Assembly: GCA_031772625.1 (NCBI GenBank)
Contig: CM062819.1
Location: 826,272,503-826,336,502 of the forward strand
Direction: 5' to 3'
From: Pinus tabuliformis
Lineage: Eukaryota; Streptophyta; Pinopsida; Pinales; Pinaceae
DNA: 64,000 bases
Shown: piece after piece, positions 23,146 to 34,039 of the stretch
Layout: each line of letters starts with the position of its first letter
Numbering within the stretch: the stretch's first letter is position 1
Made by a program: the position numbers and the translations under genes
The notes under the pieces: model-generated
Told to the model about the DNA's origin: nothing
Database searches by the model: none
The model's input: the letters and a program-made list of their open reading frames with translations, nothing else

Positions 23146-23181
23146 CTGAGCTCTCTTGTGGCCCCCTATGGAAAGAAAACA

Positions 23182-23193
23182 AAAGTGGGAGAA
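23182..23193 (+). other. Copia B polypurine tract
   Basis: AAAGTGGGAGAA directly before the 3' LTR start. Confidence 0.85.
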
Positions 23194-23621
23194 TGTTGGG
23201 TTGTGTTATATTCTTTCCATGTAGTTAACAAGGGGTTTGAGGGGCACCCGTAACCCCACTTTATGGGGTCCGGCATAGCGCCCCGGAAAATTTTGGTTTT
23301 GGACCCTATGTTAGGTTGGGCGGACCCACTTATGGTTTTGTGCATGTTTTTTGCACATGTATTTTGGACGTGATGGTTTTCGGTCCATGGTATTGGACGC
23401 GATGGCTTTTCAGTCCATGGTATTGGATGCTTTGGCATGTATAAATATGTATTATAACATTGAAAGGAACATAATGAAAAATAAAGCTGGTAGTCCTGGT
23501 TTTGAGATCCAGGGGAAAATCTTTGTGTATATGTGTTTTATGTGTTCTTCTCTTGCATTATTTATTTTTTGTGTTTTAGAATTCGTATGCAGGTAATTTC
23601 TATACGAGGTTAAAACCTCCA
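23194..23621 (+). repeat. Copia B 3' LTR (about 428 bp)
   Basis: TGTTGGGTTGTG...AAACCTCCA. It matches the 5' LTR including the doubled GGTCCATGGTATTGGA unit and the TATAAATA box. Its last bases vary (CTCCA for CTACA). Confidence 0.9.
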
Positions 23622-24331
23622 CTTTCTTCTGGCTGCTTCCCTTTATCATCGCCCGTGGTCATACCACTCTTGAGTGTCATGTTTACATTTGGGTCTTCTT
23701 CGTGTGGCTCAGACCTCAGCATCTGCAAATTCTGAGTCGAAGGGGGCTGGAGTACCCCTTTTTCCCACATCCTCGCTATCAATGAAGGGTAGTCTTCTGT
23801 CTCATGATCAAAATAAGTACAGTACAAACATGATGTCCTTGTCGGGTTTGTACAATCATGGGCATAGTTCCCTGGCCCTCTACAATTGTAACAAATTAGT
23901 TGTCTACAACCCCTGCCTGGTCCCATTCCGCCTCGACCTCAACCGCGCCCCTGAAATCCATCGCGCGCCATTCCTGCATTTGGTTCGAGGGCTTGCGTTT
24001 AGGTCTGCAACCTATAGGTAGGAATCTGATCCATCATTAATTCATATCTTCTGCAGGTGCATTCATCATGGCCTACCAACCTGCAAAAATTACAAAACAA
24101 TTGTTGGGACGTCTGCGTATATTTATGCAATAGATGACAATTATCTGTAGTGCGTTCTCCTCCTATTTGACAGATCGCACACCATAATGCAGGCACCGCG
24201 CTTGGTCCTACCTGTGCCTCAGGTCTTAATGGCATCGACCCTCCTCCTGCTAAGTAATTCATGAACACTAGACAGTGGTCCTTGTCATGCCCCTGGCCTT
24301 TGCATTTTATGCACCATACCTCCTCATGCAC
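23622..24331 (-). pseudogene. G1 gag zinc-knuckle array
   Basis: On minus, two frames carry five knuckle-like motifs in a row: CIKCKGQGHDKDHC, CAICQIGGERTTDNC, CNFCRLVGHDECTC, CYNCRGPGNYAHDC and CLYCTYFDHETEDY. The first and third fit CX2CX4HX4C fully; the second, fourth and fifth have lost or moved a ligand. Most gypsy gag proteins have one or two knuckles. A stretch rich in G and R (QGRG-type) lies between the third and fourth. Such arrays bind nucleic acid. Confidence 0.75.
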
Positions 24332-24406
24332 CTCTGGCCGAGGTGTCCTATCCTATTTCAAACTCTGCATCTCCAAACATAGATTCTATAGTTGTGCGTG
24401 GATTTG

Positions 24407-24919
24407 TTAGACTCCCAACCCAAGGTCTTGTATATGGGTCTCATGCAATCTCATCGCCATCTCCAAAGCTTTGGCCTGGGTGGAAAGTTTTTGTTGTGAC
24501 AACGTCGTCCTTAAGTGCGATGTCAATGTTGATACAAACCATGCGTGGTGTTTTCCATCCGTCAAAGTCATATTGGCTTTGCGAATCATACCCTTCAGCC
24601 TTTGGTCTAGATGCCAGGGGGTCTTGCTCAAGAGCATCGCGATCTCCTTAAACTCGATGATTGATTGTGTTTCTAACTTTGGCCTACTAAATTCCCTGTT
24701 CAGCATGGCCTGGATTTCTATGATTCCTACATTTGGATGGTCATTAGAATGCTTGATGTACCATGTTAATGCACGATCCTGCAATGCACTCATTGGTGTA
24801 GCCTTCTTGATATTGTCATCCATGACACCTTGTGCTTCCCATACTACTCTTACCACAAACCAGAACTGGTCTGGATCTTCATTCCCCACTCCTCTGAATA
24901 CCGGTAGTTTGATCAACAC
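24407..24919 (-). pseudogene. G1 gag core
   Basis: 170 codons open, starting MLIKLPVFRGVGNEDPDQFW. Retrotransposon gag domain: DRALTWYIKHSNDHPNVGI, LNREFSRPKLETQSIIEFKE, and a C-terminal helix-rich part with HAWFVSTL. Homologous to G2 gag at 34627-35187. It lies before the zinc-knuckle array in the same orientation. Confidence 0.8.
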
Positions 24920-25649
24920 TCGCCATACTGAAATGTGGTGGTGGCAGAGGTGGGGTGGGTGGAGATGGATCTGAGGAGGGTGAGGTGGGTGGTGGTGTGA
25001 GTGGAGGTGGTAAATACAAATGTGCTACCTTATCCAACTGAGCACACTTGTCGAAGAAACTTTCGTAAGCTCTTCCTCACTTTCCTGTGAGGGCGAAATT
25101 AAGGGACTAGTTTCTAATTCTTCACTACCTCCTCTTCTGTTGATCTTCCCACTTTGCGTAGCCCCAAACATTAATTTATTTGCATAACCCACTTTTCACA
25201 CAATAGCATCTTAATCGAAGTGTTCAAAGATTTAATATACTTACCTCGCAGTCCCTTGAGGAAACATCGCTCCGCCTCACTGTAGCTGACAGTCGTGTCT
25301 ACCGCGAACTCAATGATAAATCCTCCTATAATTCAGTTGAGCCAATGGTCCACAGCTCGCACGATCTTATCTCCTGACGCTTCTAGTCTACGCAATAACT
25401 TCGGATTCCACACTATTGGTTTGTTGAGATTACACCTTCCCTGATTGTCTGCTAGCTTTGTGAATCACTCATACAGCTCAGAAGGAAAAGATGCAAAGAA
25501 AATTTCATGGATTTCCGTATACAAGTAGCACTCCAACCACTGTTCCTTAGATACTCGCGGATTTCTGTTTTCCTATGCCGTGAACTTGTTAATCTTCTTG
25601 TCCAACCACTCTTTAATTTCTTTCTTTGTTGGATTCCAGTGGCACGACA
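24920..25649 (-). other. G1 region upstream of gag core
   Basis: A Pro/Thr-rich stretch (CACCACC/GGTGGTGG-rich DNA at 24930-25015) lies just upstream of the gag core. Further up the translation is broken by stops. No domain is recognised. Confidence 0.4.
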
Positions 25650-26085
25650 TCAAGCATCCCTTATGCAGATCCCAGTAGCTGCGCCACTTTTGATCATCAT
25701 GTTCACCTTGAGGTCTTCCTCGTGCGGTTTGGACCTCATCATTTGGACGTTCTGTGTCGCCGTAGGTTTCGCTTCCCTTTTCTCACGCATATGCGCTATC
25801 AGTGTGCAGAAATCTATCATTTCATGATTGAACTGCTCGCAGTACAGGCACGATATTTTGGTTGGGTTGGTACAATCACGTGCATAGTACCCTGGTCCTC
25901 CGCAGTTGTAACAGATTAGCTGCCTGTGGCCCCTTCCTAGCCCCATTCCTCCCCGTCCTCGTCCTCGTCCTCGTCCCTGGAACCCACCATGCGCTATTGC
26001 CACAGCTGGATCCTGACCTCGCGCCTCAATCTGCATCCTATAAGTAGGTGATTGATCCATCAATAATTCATAACTATGGCAGTGA
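25650..26085 (-). repeat. Transposed duplicate of the gag zinc-knuckle segment
   Basis: About 410 bp (ORF 25650-26063) carrying an RG-rich run (RGRGRGRGG) and the knuckles CYNCGGPGYYARDC and CLYCEQFNHEMIDF. It matches G2 34126-34460 and the G1 array near 23622-23950. In G2 the flanking sequence (35430-35500) is continuous without it, so G1 seems to have gained a second copy in its 5' region. Confidence 0.65.
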
Positions 26086-26307
26086 TCGAACCATTTGTTG
26101 GCTTGTTGGGGTCTGACCTAGGTTTGGAAGAGTTATTAGCCAAACAAATCCCACACTACTGGCCCTTTCGGCAATAGTCAGCGAAGTGTTAATTGAAGTC
26201 TCACCCGAGGTAGTAGAGGAGGGTGTTGGAACTAGGTTTCCGCACCCTTGGGATGTCTTGATGTGGTCTAGAGGCGTTGCAAACCGTTCTGCGGCCTCGC
26301 GCCACTC
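26086..26307 (-). other. G1 5' leader with possible primer site
   Basis: Matches G2 35490-35708. Next to the LTR the minus strand reads TGGCGCGAGGC, a plausible primer site three bases after the LTR end in G2. The tRNA match is not certain. Confidence 0.5.
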
Positions 26308-26962
26308 TATACTGCTGTTGTTCTTCTGCATAGGCCTTCACAAATGTGCTTTCTTATTAATGAATTTATTACAGATTTGAAATTCTTCTTACAGTCTTTA
26401 AGTAAACATTTAATAATAAAACCCAGTGTGCACAATCATAATTAACAAAAAAGATAGTGCATAAATTCAGAACATAAGCAACAGATAGATTCGCAATAAA
26501 GCACATAATGTTTCAGTAATTATTATCTTTATTTATCTTCCGTCAATATAACCAGATCCGCCCTATGCACTCAACTGCAGGGGTTCGTGCACACAGCCGC
26601 GGACTCTACCAGGCCTCTGTGCACATAGCTACAGAGCTTCTATCTATCTACCAACACCCTTGAGTTGGACTTACAGACACAGAGCAACTATTACTTCCAA
26701 AAATCCATAACACATTAAGTCTTCTAAAAATTGCCTTCTACACTTATAGCCTCACTCTATTTATACATCCCCATGGTCCGTAGACCATGGGTAGGCCAAC
26801 TCACTTCCTATTATTTTATATTATTTTTGGGCGGACAACCCTTTGACTCGACCTATTACATTTCGTGCTCTGTGAATTTCATGGAGATTTTCATAATATC
26901 GTTACCCTAACTTATAGGCTTTAAGCCCGAAAACCGTTACACGGGGCCTTCGCTACCCAACA
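26308..26962 (-). repeat. LTR shared by G1 (5') and G2 (3')
   Basis: On minus it starts TGTTGGGTAGCG at 26962 and is preceded by a purine-rich GTTGGGGGCC (G2's polypurine tract), so it is a 3' LTR for G2. On its other side the leader and gag of G1 follow as expected for a 5' LTR. It is homologous to 35709-36331. The inner border is placed by comparison and may be off by some tens of bases. Confidence 0.75.
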
Positions 26963-28060
26963 GGCCCCCAACACAATCATCATGACTCGTCCTGAGTCAC
27001 TCGTCGATGCAACAATATGCACTACCAAGGCTTCATGGTCTACCATCCCTGTGAATGACACACTACACTCTGTTGCTCCCTCTTTGTCTACTACAACTCT
27101 TCTCATAGCCCCTGCTCCATTGCCTCCACTAACTCGCGCAAATGATGATGCTCATTTTTCTCTACTTGGTTAACGTAGAGCACCTCCTCATAGGATTTTA
27201 GCTCAAGCCGGGGTGCCACATATGGGAACTCTTCGTGCCAACGCTGCAAGTTTCCAAGTTCTGGTCTACTATACACACTGTCTGCTACAGCTTGTGTTGC
27301 AATTTTGTAAGAAATTTGATGTTGTCCGTGAGATCCCAATCTTCAAGCTGCATCAGAGACAAACTGTTAACTACAATTCCATAATTTGTCTCCATAATCA
27401 TAGTCTTTCCCTTATCTTTTATGGGTCACTGCTAGCCCATGGTTTAGGCAGCGACATCCGGACTAGTTCTGCTTCGTGTCTAAGAGTTTCTGGTACATCC
27501 CCTACCATCGGTGCTGAACTCTGCGCGGCACCCGTGGCTGTCGATACCACATTATCTAGAAAGTCCTGCATCTCCATTGGCCATATTACAACCTCCGGGC
27601 TTACTCCTTTAGCGTCAATAATGAACAGTTCCATACGGATGGAAAGGCCCAATAGCTTAGTTCTCTCAAAACCACTGATCATTGGACAGATGCCCCTATG
27701 ATTTATAAGTTTTTTGAAATTCAAATTCAGCGGTTCCCTCCTTTTCTAGCACCGTAAAGTTATGCATGTGGTAGATCATTCCGGATCTCACTCGTACCGC
27801 GTCTCTTAATTGCCCACCACCCGCTCCCTTTCACCATAACTCAGACATCTTATCATGAATAGTGTCAGCAATGGTCACCTCTCTACTTGTCCACGCAGCA
27901 GTGCAATCCCTTCTGTGCAACCGCAATCCTTGTGACATACCAATGCTAAGTGCACCCTTGTTGTCATGTAGCTCCCTCACAGACTGCTTTATCGTCTTGC
28001 TCTCTCTTTCAATTGCCTGGAGCGGTGAGACTGTCCTTAGGTCAGTTAGTTAAGTGGTCG
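26963..28060 (-). pseudogene. G2 post-pol ORF
   Basis: Downstream of integrase, minus frames at 27900-27730, 27724-27419, 27339-27103 and 27106-26921 join into a product with pieces RDAVRVRSGMIYHMHNF, FEFQK, LSIRMELFIIDAKGVSPEV, KSYEEVLYVNQVEKNEHHHL and RELVEAMEQG. The start part is shared with G1 12121-12396. I cannot assign a function. Its conservation in both copies suggests a true product of the family. Stops and shifts break it. Confidence 0.55.
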
Positions 28061-28079
28061 ACCCACCTGTGTAGAGCTT

Positions 28080-28559
28080 CAAGTGACTGCCATTTACTCT
28101 GCCCAGGAAAGGCTCTCCATTTAGCTTGGCAAGCTGGACCGCGCCTCCATCTGTGACCTCTTTGACTACATAAGGTCCTAGCCAATGCATTCAGAGCTTT
28201 CCAGGGAATTTCTTGAACTTGTTATCGTATAGTAATACTAGATCATTTTCTTTGAACGTGCGCATCTTGATATGGCAATCATGCCAAGCTTTTTCCCACT
28301 ACTTTTGTACCTGTTGATGGAATCCTGCCAGGAACCATTCCTCCTCAAGTTATTCTAGTTGTGCGATCCTCTCCTACAAAGCCCCGCGGTCTTCCATGCC
28401 TGTCATTGCTGCTATTCGCAAACTAGGTACAATGTATTCCATTGGCATGGCGACTTCCTTGCCATAGACTAACTGGAAAGGTGTTTGGACCATCAACTTC
28501 TTGCACGTTGTTCGGCATGCCCATAGCACAGTAGGTATGGGCAAATCCCAATTGTTTCG
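28080..28559 (-). pseudogene. G2 integrase C-terminal part
   Basis: Translation on minus gives AMPMEYIVPSLRIAAMTGMEDRG, then a stop-interrupted segment ending FKENDLVLLYDNKFKKFPGKL, HWLGPYVV and QLAKLNGEPF. This is the usual end of gypsy integrase (DLVL...GPY.V). No chromodomain is recognisable. Confidence 0.7.
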
Positions 28560-29065
28560 CTACGCATTACATACCTTTGTCAACGCAGTCTCAAAATTCT
28601 TGTTAAAAGCTTCAACGGTCACATTTGCTTGTGGATGGTACGGCGTACTTTGTTGATGATATATCTGGAACTGCTCAGTGAGCGTGCTAATAGTCTCATT
28701 TAGGAAGTGTGTTCCGCAGTCGCTCATTAGAATTTTTGGACATCCAAACGACGTTAACACATTCTCGAACAAAAATTTCCTAGTTGTAACAACCGTACAG
28801 TCGTTAACCGACTGTGCTTCCACCCATCGGGTCAAGTATTCTGTCACGGTGATGATATAGCACAACCCTATCTTTCCTTGAGGTGTGATAGGCCCCACAA
28901 ATTCGATCGCCCATTTTTTGAACAGTTTCAGCATCATCTGTGGCTTGAGTGACATTTCATCCCTCCGCGATGGTTTCCTAGTCTGTTGACATACGTTGCA
29001 GGCCCAACTGTATGCTTTTGAGTCTTCATGTAGAGTTGGCCACCATAGTCGAGCACGAAGAATTT
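28560..29065 (-). pseudogene. G2 integrase zinc finger and core
   Basis: Zinc-finger end ILRARLWWPTLHEDSKAY, then CNVCQQ, followed by the core: KWAIEFVGPI (first catalytic Asp replaced by Glu), MSDCGTHFLN (second Asp present) and VTVEAFNKNFE (Glu present). The STPYHPQAN motif is clear. The upstream end is cut at about 29065 by element D. Confidence 0.8.
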
Positions 29066-29076
29066 TTTGTGTGGAG

Positions 29077-29285
29077 CATAGTTCCTTTCCGGTGTCAAGC
29101 TCCTTAAAAAATGAAACTAGGTTTGGCGGAGCATAGTTCCTTTCCTATGTCAAGCTCCTTAAAAAATGAAACTAGGCTTGGTCGGAGCATAGTTCCTGAT
29201 CTTGTGTCAAGCTCGTTAAAAAATGAAACAAGGGTTATGAGGATAGTTCTTTTACTGTGTCAACCTCATTAAGAAATGAAACAAC
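29077..29285 (+). repeat. Tandem repeat of about 56 bp, four copies
   Basis: Each unit has GGAGCATAGTTCCT, then GTGTCAAGCTCCTTAAAAAA and ATGAAAC. The first two units are nearly identical; the third and fourth diverge. Each contains the CTCNTTAAAA core of the hairpin motif with a partial stem (GTGTCA/TGAAAC). Confidence 0.8.
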
Positions 29286-30420
29286 TCCCTTTCCCAATCG
29301 AGTCTTTGATTAAGATCTCGTAAGATCCAAGTCGAGTCTTTCCAAGATCTCGAAAGTGAACCTTCATTCCATCCACTGCGTTGAATGCAATGAAGCTTGG
29401 GGGGCATGTACCTCGATTTGCATCATTATGCTGGGGGCATGTGAGCTTATAACAAGCATAGTTTTTCGTTTCAAGCTTGTGTAAACATGAAACCGAATCC
29501 AAGCAGAGTTCTCCATGGTTCAAGCTTGTGTAAAAATGAACCCATACTTGATTTACACCTCGTGATTGCCGTTGTTATCCGCTAAATTCTGCTAGATGAA
29601 CTTTGGTTGTTTCATTCCATCGCCACCATCTCTTTGGCCGATCATATGCTTTCACTTGGTTGTTTTTCCTTTCCTGAGGAACCACAGCGATGAGTGGTTT
29701 TATTAGCCAGCCTCTTGACCATTACATGTTTTGAGCAGTTCCACCATTACCAGAACCAGTTGCTACCCTTCATACCACTCGTTCCTCTAGGACGAGTCCC
29801 CTTTAAGCTCTTTTCTGACTCGTAAAATATGAAAGAATTGCCAAGTATTTTCCCCTTTTTGACTCGTTAAAGAGAATAAAAATGGAGGTCTGCTTTCAGC
29901 TCTTTTCCGACCGTTTAAAGATGAAAAGATTGCTGAGTTTTTCCTCTTGACTCGTTAAACGTAAATGAGAGGTGGTCGTCTTTAAACTCTTTTCCGACCG
30001 TGTAAAAATGAAAAGATCATCGAGCCCTTGTCGTTTCAGGCTCGTTAATGGTTACGAAACGCCGTGATATCGATCGCTTTTTTACTTTTTCAGGTCGATG
30101 TCACTACATATGAAAAGTACTCCTCGATCGTAATGATCGGGCGGTTCTTTCGAGCATTTTTTTATACTTTTTTGGTCTCGCAAGACACAACTTTACGAAA
30201 AAGGACACCCCAGGAGTTTTCTTTTCTGCTGTCTTTTCAAACTCTCTAAACATGAAAAGACGCTGAGTTCTTCCTTTGTCAGGCTCGTTAAAACCTGATG
30301 ACATCGGATCCCGTCGGAATGACGCTCACAAGAATATGCTATCCTCGTCAAGCTTGTTGATAAAAATAACTGAGGTACTCGCCAGCAATGGTGGGGAAAA
30401 TGGAACCACAATTATTGTCG
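29286..30420 (+). other. Element D 3' UTR hairpin array
   Basis: Inverted repeats with different stems around a similar loop: GTTTCA/TGAAAC (29468-29473, 29488-29493), GGTTCA/TGAACC (29517-29522, 29537-29542), TCTTTTC/GAAAAGA (29901-29907, 29923-29929 and 29988-29994, 30010-30016), CGTTTC/GAAACG (30032-30037, 30056-30061), GTCTTTTCA/TGAAAAGAC (30231-30239, 30253-30261). No coding region is supported. Confidence 0.7.
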
Positions 30421-31410
30421 TGTCGGCAGTATGTCGCTCTTGAACATGGCACTTGTCTGCATTCGTGTCTGGGTGGGGACATCTCATCTTGTTTTTACAC
30501 TTGCCTCCGTGGGTTTGGGTGATCCTATTTGACCTCTCATCTGCTCATTGCCTTGTCACCATGACCTCTGCTCATTTGATGTCAAATACTGCCAAGTCCA
30601 CTGTCGTGCCGCCGATATGTTCAAGAGAAGTTGACCTCTGCAGAATTACAACCCTCCTCTGATACCTCACATAATTCTGATTCACCACAACATTCTTCCT
30701 CTGTCTCGTGTCAATGATGTGGGAAACATTATGGCCCACCTTTGATCAAGGTCACTTCCTGTCGACTTCAGCTCATTATCCAGGAAGCTGATCTAGAGAC
30801 TCCCTTCCGGTGCCTTGGAGCCTGCATGCCTCAATGGCAGGTTCTTTGTGTTCGACGAGAGGTTTTCATCATTGGCCTCCGATTGAATGATTCTACGGGT
30901 GTTCGATGCCAACTCACTCATTCGCACGCCGTAGATTGTACCTATAGTACCTTGAGGGCCATTGTAATTATTGGTGGTACCTCTTGCATCTGTTAACAGT
31001 TTTAACTATTGGCTGGTAATTAGACGATGTTCATGCATGTTCGACTTCAACTCCTATATTCGCATGCTTGAACTTGTACTCTGTTCGGGTCGAGATGGAG
31101 CGCAAGACCCTGGATTTTGTTTGTTGGAATCCAGGCTGCGATTTGTGGCTTATTATGATCATTACATGACTCATTCATTGGATGGTTGTGACCATGCCTA
31201 AGTCTATTTATCGATCCTCACTGGATGGTTGCGCCCATACCTTGGATCTAGATTATTGTGTACTCTGTTATGGATGGCTACGCCCATACCACATATATCA
31301 TGTACTTGAGATATCAGTTGTACTTCTTTACGCAGGTTCTCTGGTGGTGGTGTTTTCAGTTACACATGTTCTTGTAAAGCATTTCACTCCTCTCTCTCTC
31401 TCTCGGGCCT
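30421..31410 (+). other. Element D 3' UTR, distal part
   Basis: No gene recognised. The phrase TGGATGGTTGYGCCCATACC, with variants, occurs near 31171, 31218 and 31271. A (CT)n run lies at 31389-31404. Confidence 0.5.
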
Positions 31411-31428
31411 CATGCTTTAGGGGTCATC
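31411..31428 (+). other. Element D polypurine tract
   Basis: CATGCTTTAGGGGTCATC before TGTTACAC; same context as Tat-1. Confidence 0.75.
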
Positions 31429-32549
31429 TGTTACACAGTAATTTGTCATCGTTTGTCACCGTCCCTGTTACCCCTCTCCCACACGCTGGAGGACTCATTC
31501 CGGGACCTGTGAGAAGTGGCATAACCTGAAACCACTTGCATTATATTCCTCTAAGTGTGAGATTCATATGCCCTGAAGACATCTCCTGCAGAATACCCAT
31601 AAAAATAGCCCTTTTTGCATTAACGCGGGTCCGCAGTGTACTTCCCGCGCCAATGGGGGAAATCCTCTAAAGAGGGCGTGCCAGTTGGCGCTCTGTCTCA
31701 GAGTCACACTCGCGCCAACCCAGTTGGGTAAAGTTTTTAACAAACAAACTTCCGAAGGTTCTCCTTAACCCATTCACCAACTGAATCCATGTTGAGCTAG
31801 GATGGTTTTGCTTCGAATCTCCATAGAAGGGAAGTGGTTTTCCACCTTTCATGGAAGCTTCTTAGTGATAAAGCCAATCCCATGAATATTGTGGTTGATC
31901 CTATCTCCTTCCCCTCTATCTATAAAAGCTTGTTCTTTTGCCTTGAGCAAGCTAGTTCCAGCAGAGTGCTAGTGATAGTAAGAGTTCCAGGAGTTCAAGA
32001 GATTGAAGTTGCAAGAGCCTTCTTTGCATCCATAAGGCCAAATCTAAGTGAGGAGATTCTTGTCACCAAGGAGAGAGAGGCTTGTTTCCCATCCCAACAA
32101 GCTTTGCAAGACTTGTGTAGCTGATCACCTAGCTAGAGGAGGATTTGACGTCAGAACTATGGTTGTATTATTCTTTGTTATTTATCAATAATAGATGACT
32201 ATCATTATGGTTCCACTCTCAATGTACTTTGTAATGATTGATGTTGAGTTATATCTTTTCTGACTGATATATAATTGCATCTATTGGATTTTATGCTTGT
32301 ATTTGTGTTTTTCTTTGCATGTGCAGGTGTCCAATCACGGAGATCGTGGGGATCATGACCGGCCAAGGCAAAGGAACGAGAGCGACGTCTCTTCTATGAA
32401 TATTAGCGTTGGAATCCAAGTAGGTTCTCATCATCCACCTTTAATTTGCAATTAGGAACTTGCGTGATAGCATTGTTTGATTGTTGCTAGACCCGGTCTG
32501 GGCTAGTAGGGATCGTCTCTGTCCGCAGAGGGGATTTACCTCCACAACA
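31429..32549 (+). repeat. Element D 3' LTR (about 1.1 kb)
   Basis: Starts TGTTACACAG, has TATAAAAG at 31921-31928 (about 490 bp in, as in J) and near its end CTCTGTCCGCA, matching CTCTTTCCGCA in the J LTR. The end is placed at ...CAACA (32549), next to resumed G2 coding sequence. Confidence 0.7.
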
Positions 32550-33180
32550 GTCATCATCATCATCTTCTACCTGCACATTGTAGCATTCTAGGACCTGGCT
32601 CAACTGATGCGACCAATCTGGCTGCACTATTTCCTCTGGTACTATGAAAATGGTGGCCTTCACAACTTGTAACACATCGTCAATAATATCCATCCATTGG
32701 TCTTCAAATAAGAATGTTAATAAAAATCCTTCATGCAAGATATCCCATTCGCTTGTACCATGTCAGAGTTCTGTTTTAGTATACCAATTCCTTGGGATGA
32801 CATCCATGGTATGATAAAATAAATGTACCCACTCTAGCTGGGGTTCTTCTCCATAGGCCTGGGTCCATCTGGTGAGGTGCATACATGGGTCATCACGTCC
32901 ATTGTATTTCTCAGTTATTCGTAGTTCTGGCTTCCCAAACCTTGTCTACATCATCCGCCTGCAGCCACACCAATATTCAAAAGTTCCTTCATGTGTTCCC
33001 CACCAACGTGCAGGCGTTGCACGCAATGCCCATTTTAATGCATCAAACCGCTGGTGTTCTGGTACCGTACCCTCATCAAACTTGGTCAATAATTCATTCA
33101 CCATTGTCAAGCCATCATACATTGGCAGTTCTCGATCTTGAGCTTTAACACAATACAACAACCTAATCATCATATTCTAG
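32550..33180 (-). pseudogene. G2 second gag-like module
   Basis: Minus pieces: ELPMYDGLTMVNELLTKFDE, HQRFDALKWALRATPARWWGTHEGTFEYW (33173-32946), then HEGFLLTFLFEDQWMDIIDD and LSQVLECYNVQVEDDDDD (32738-32550). This is gag-like (WW core, then an acidic end) and lies directly after protease. G1 has the same module at 13321-13860. Confidence 0.65.
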
Positions 33181-33302
33181 TCTAATGTTGTGACCCCATT
33201 CAACCTATTATGCCATCGTTCGTCTTCTTCATCTGAATCTGAAATGCAAGCTTCTGTGCATTCCCACAGTATTCTTCCTTCTCCAGTCAGATTTACCCAA
33301 TC

Positions 33303-33935
33303 CTAATCACACGCCATTATCTTGTAGATATGATCCAAGTCCTCCTCACTTCCATCATCGCGTACAGGTTCAATGTAGCGCGCTCCTTCAGCCGGGTCTA
33401 GCGAAACGACTATGTGTAGGGACTTCTTCTCAAATATCATCTTTCGGTTCTTTAGATTGATGACTCCATTCATATCCATGGCCCAGTCTATCCCTAATAA
33501 TGCAGGGTAAGGGTTACTGTCATCCACAATTTCTATTACCTCAAAGTTTATTTGTGTGCTCGCGCCTTCTATATCCACTGTGACTCCTTGCAATCTCCCC
33601 ATGGGAAAGATCTTTTGTTGGTTTTCCATCCGTAATTGAATAGGAGACCACTGTAATGTGGGCCTGCCCATGCGTTCCCATGTCTGCTTAGGTAGCACGT
33701 TTGCATCCGAGCCTAAGTCCAGAATGATCTGATCCATCTCATAGTCATTGATCTGCGTTTTTAATCGCATTTCCCATCTAGTGCACAAAGCATGTTTTCC
33801 CAATTTCCAGACCATGCGAGGTGCACCTGGCCCTGTGCACCTAGTTATCAGCTCTTGTAATCCCTTAACCACCTTATTATCGCATAGCAGCTTCATACAT
33901 GTCTCTAAAAAGGTAGTTAGCATCGAAGGATCCAT
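33303..33935 (-). pseudogene. G2 retropepsin
   Basis: 210 codons open. Active site in IILDLGSDANVLPKQTWERM, where D-L-G replaces the usual D-S/T-G, then PTLQWSPIQLRMENQQKIF, GRLQGVTVDIEGA, and LLGIDWAMD as second motif. Upstream the conserved LQELITRC leader of this family. This is the best preserved protein of G2. Confidence 0.8.
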
Positions 33936-34039
33936 TTCCTACTTGGGTTGATCCTCACTACCTGAAGTAGAGACCTCCATGAAGCTCTTCTTAACTTCCA
34001 TAAACGTCCTCTTCACATGCTCCAAGTCGAACTCATGCT

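Larger units (their letters stand above)
14466..23621 (+). mobile_element. Copia B: full-length Tork-like copia carrying copia C
   Basis: Both LTRs, primer site, polypurine tract and a 5-bp target duplication are present. Without copia C and its duplicated target the element is about 4.94 kb, close to copia F (5.01 kb). It inserted into G1 on the opposite strand. Coding capacity is broken by stops and frameshifts. Confidence 0.95.
12040..26962 (-). mobile_element. G1: decayed Ty3/gypsy element, interrupted by copia B
   Basis: Read on minus: LTR 26962-26308, gag with many zinc knuckles to 23622, copia B, then protease, a second gag-like module and the post-pol ORF, ending at element K. Its domains match G2 segment by segment. 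Reverse transcriptase, RNase H and integrase are missing. The target duplication CTTTC at 14461-14465 and 23622-23626 proves that the two halves were joined before B inserted. Confidence 0.8.
29066..32549 (+). mobile_element. Element D: 5'-truncated Tat-like piece (3' UTR and 3' LTR)
   Basis: The plus strand has the hairpin-rich 3' UTR, a polypurine tract and an LTR with the same order of landmarks as element J (63400-64000 of J matches 30330-30930). There is no gag or pol. No target duplication was found, so it probably arrived by insertion followed by deletion, which also removed G2's polymerase. Both borders are approximate. Confidence 0.75.

Noticed and set aside
29077-29285. CRISPR-like array
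   Set aside because: Units are directly adjacent without unique spacers and the sequence is plant transposon DNA.
30453-31529. Small ORFs in element D 3' UTR and LTR (30453-30662, 30742-30996, 31182-31529)
   Set aside because: Not conserved as frames in the matching part of J, and the last one runs across the polypurine tract into the LTR.
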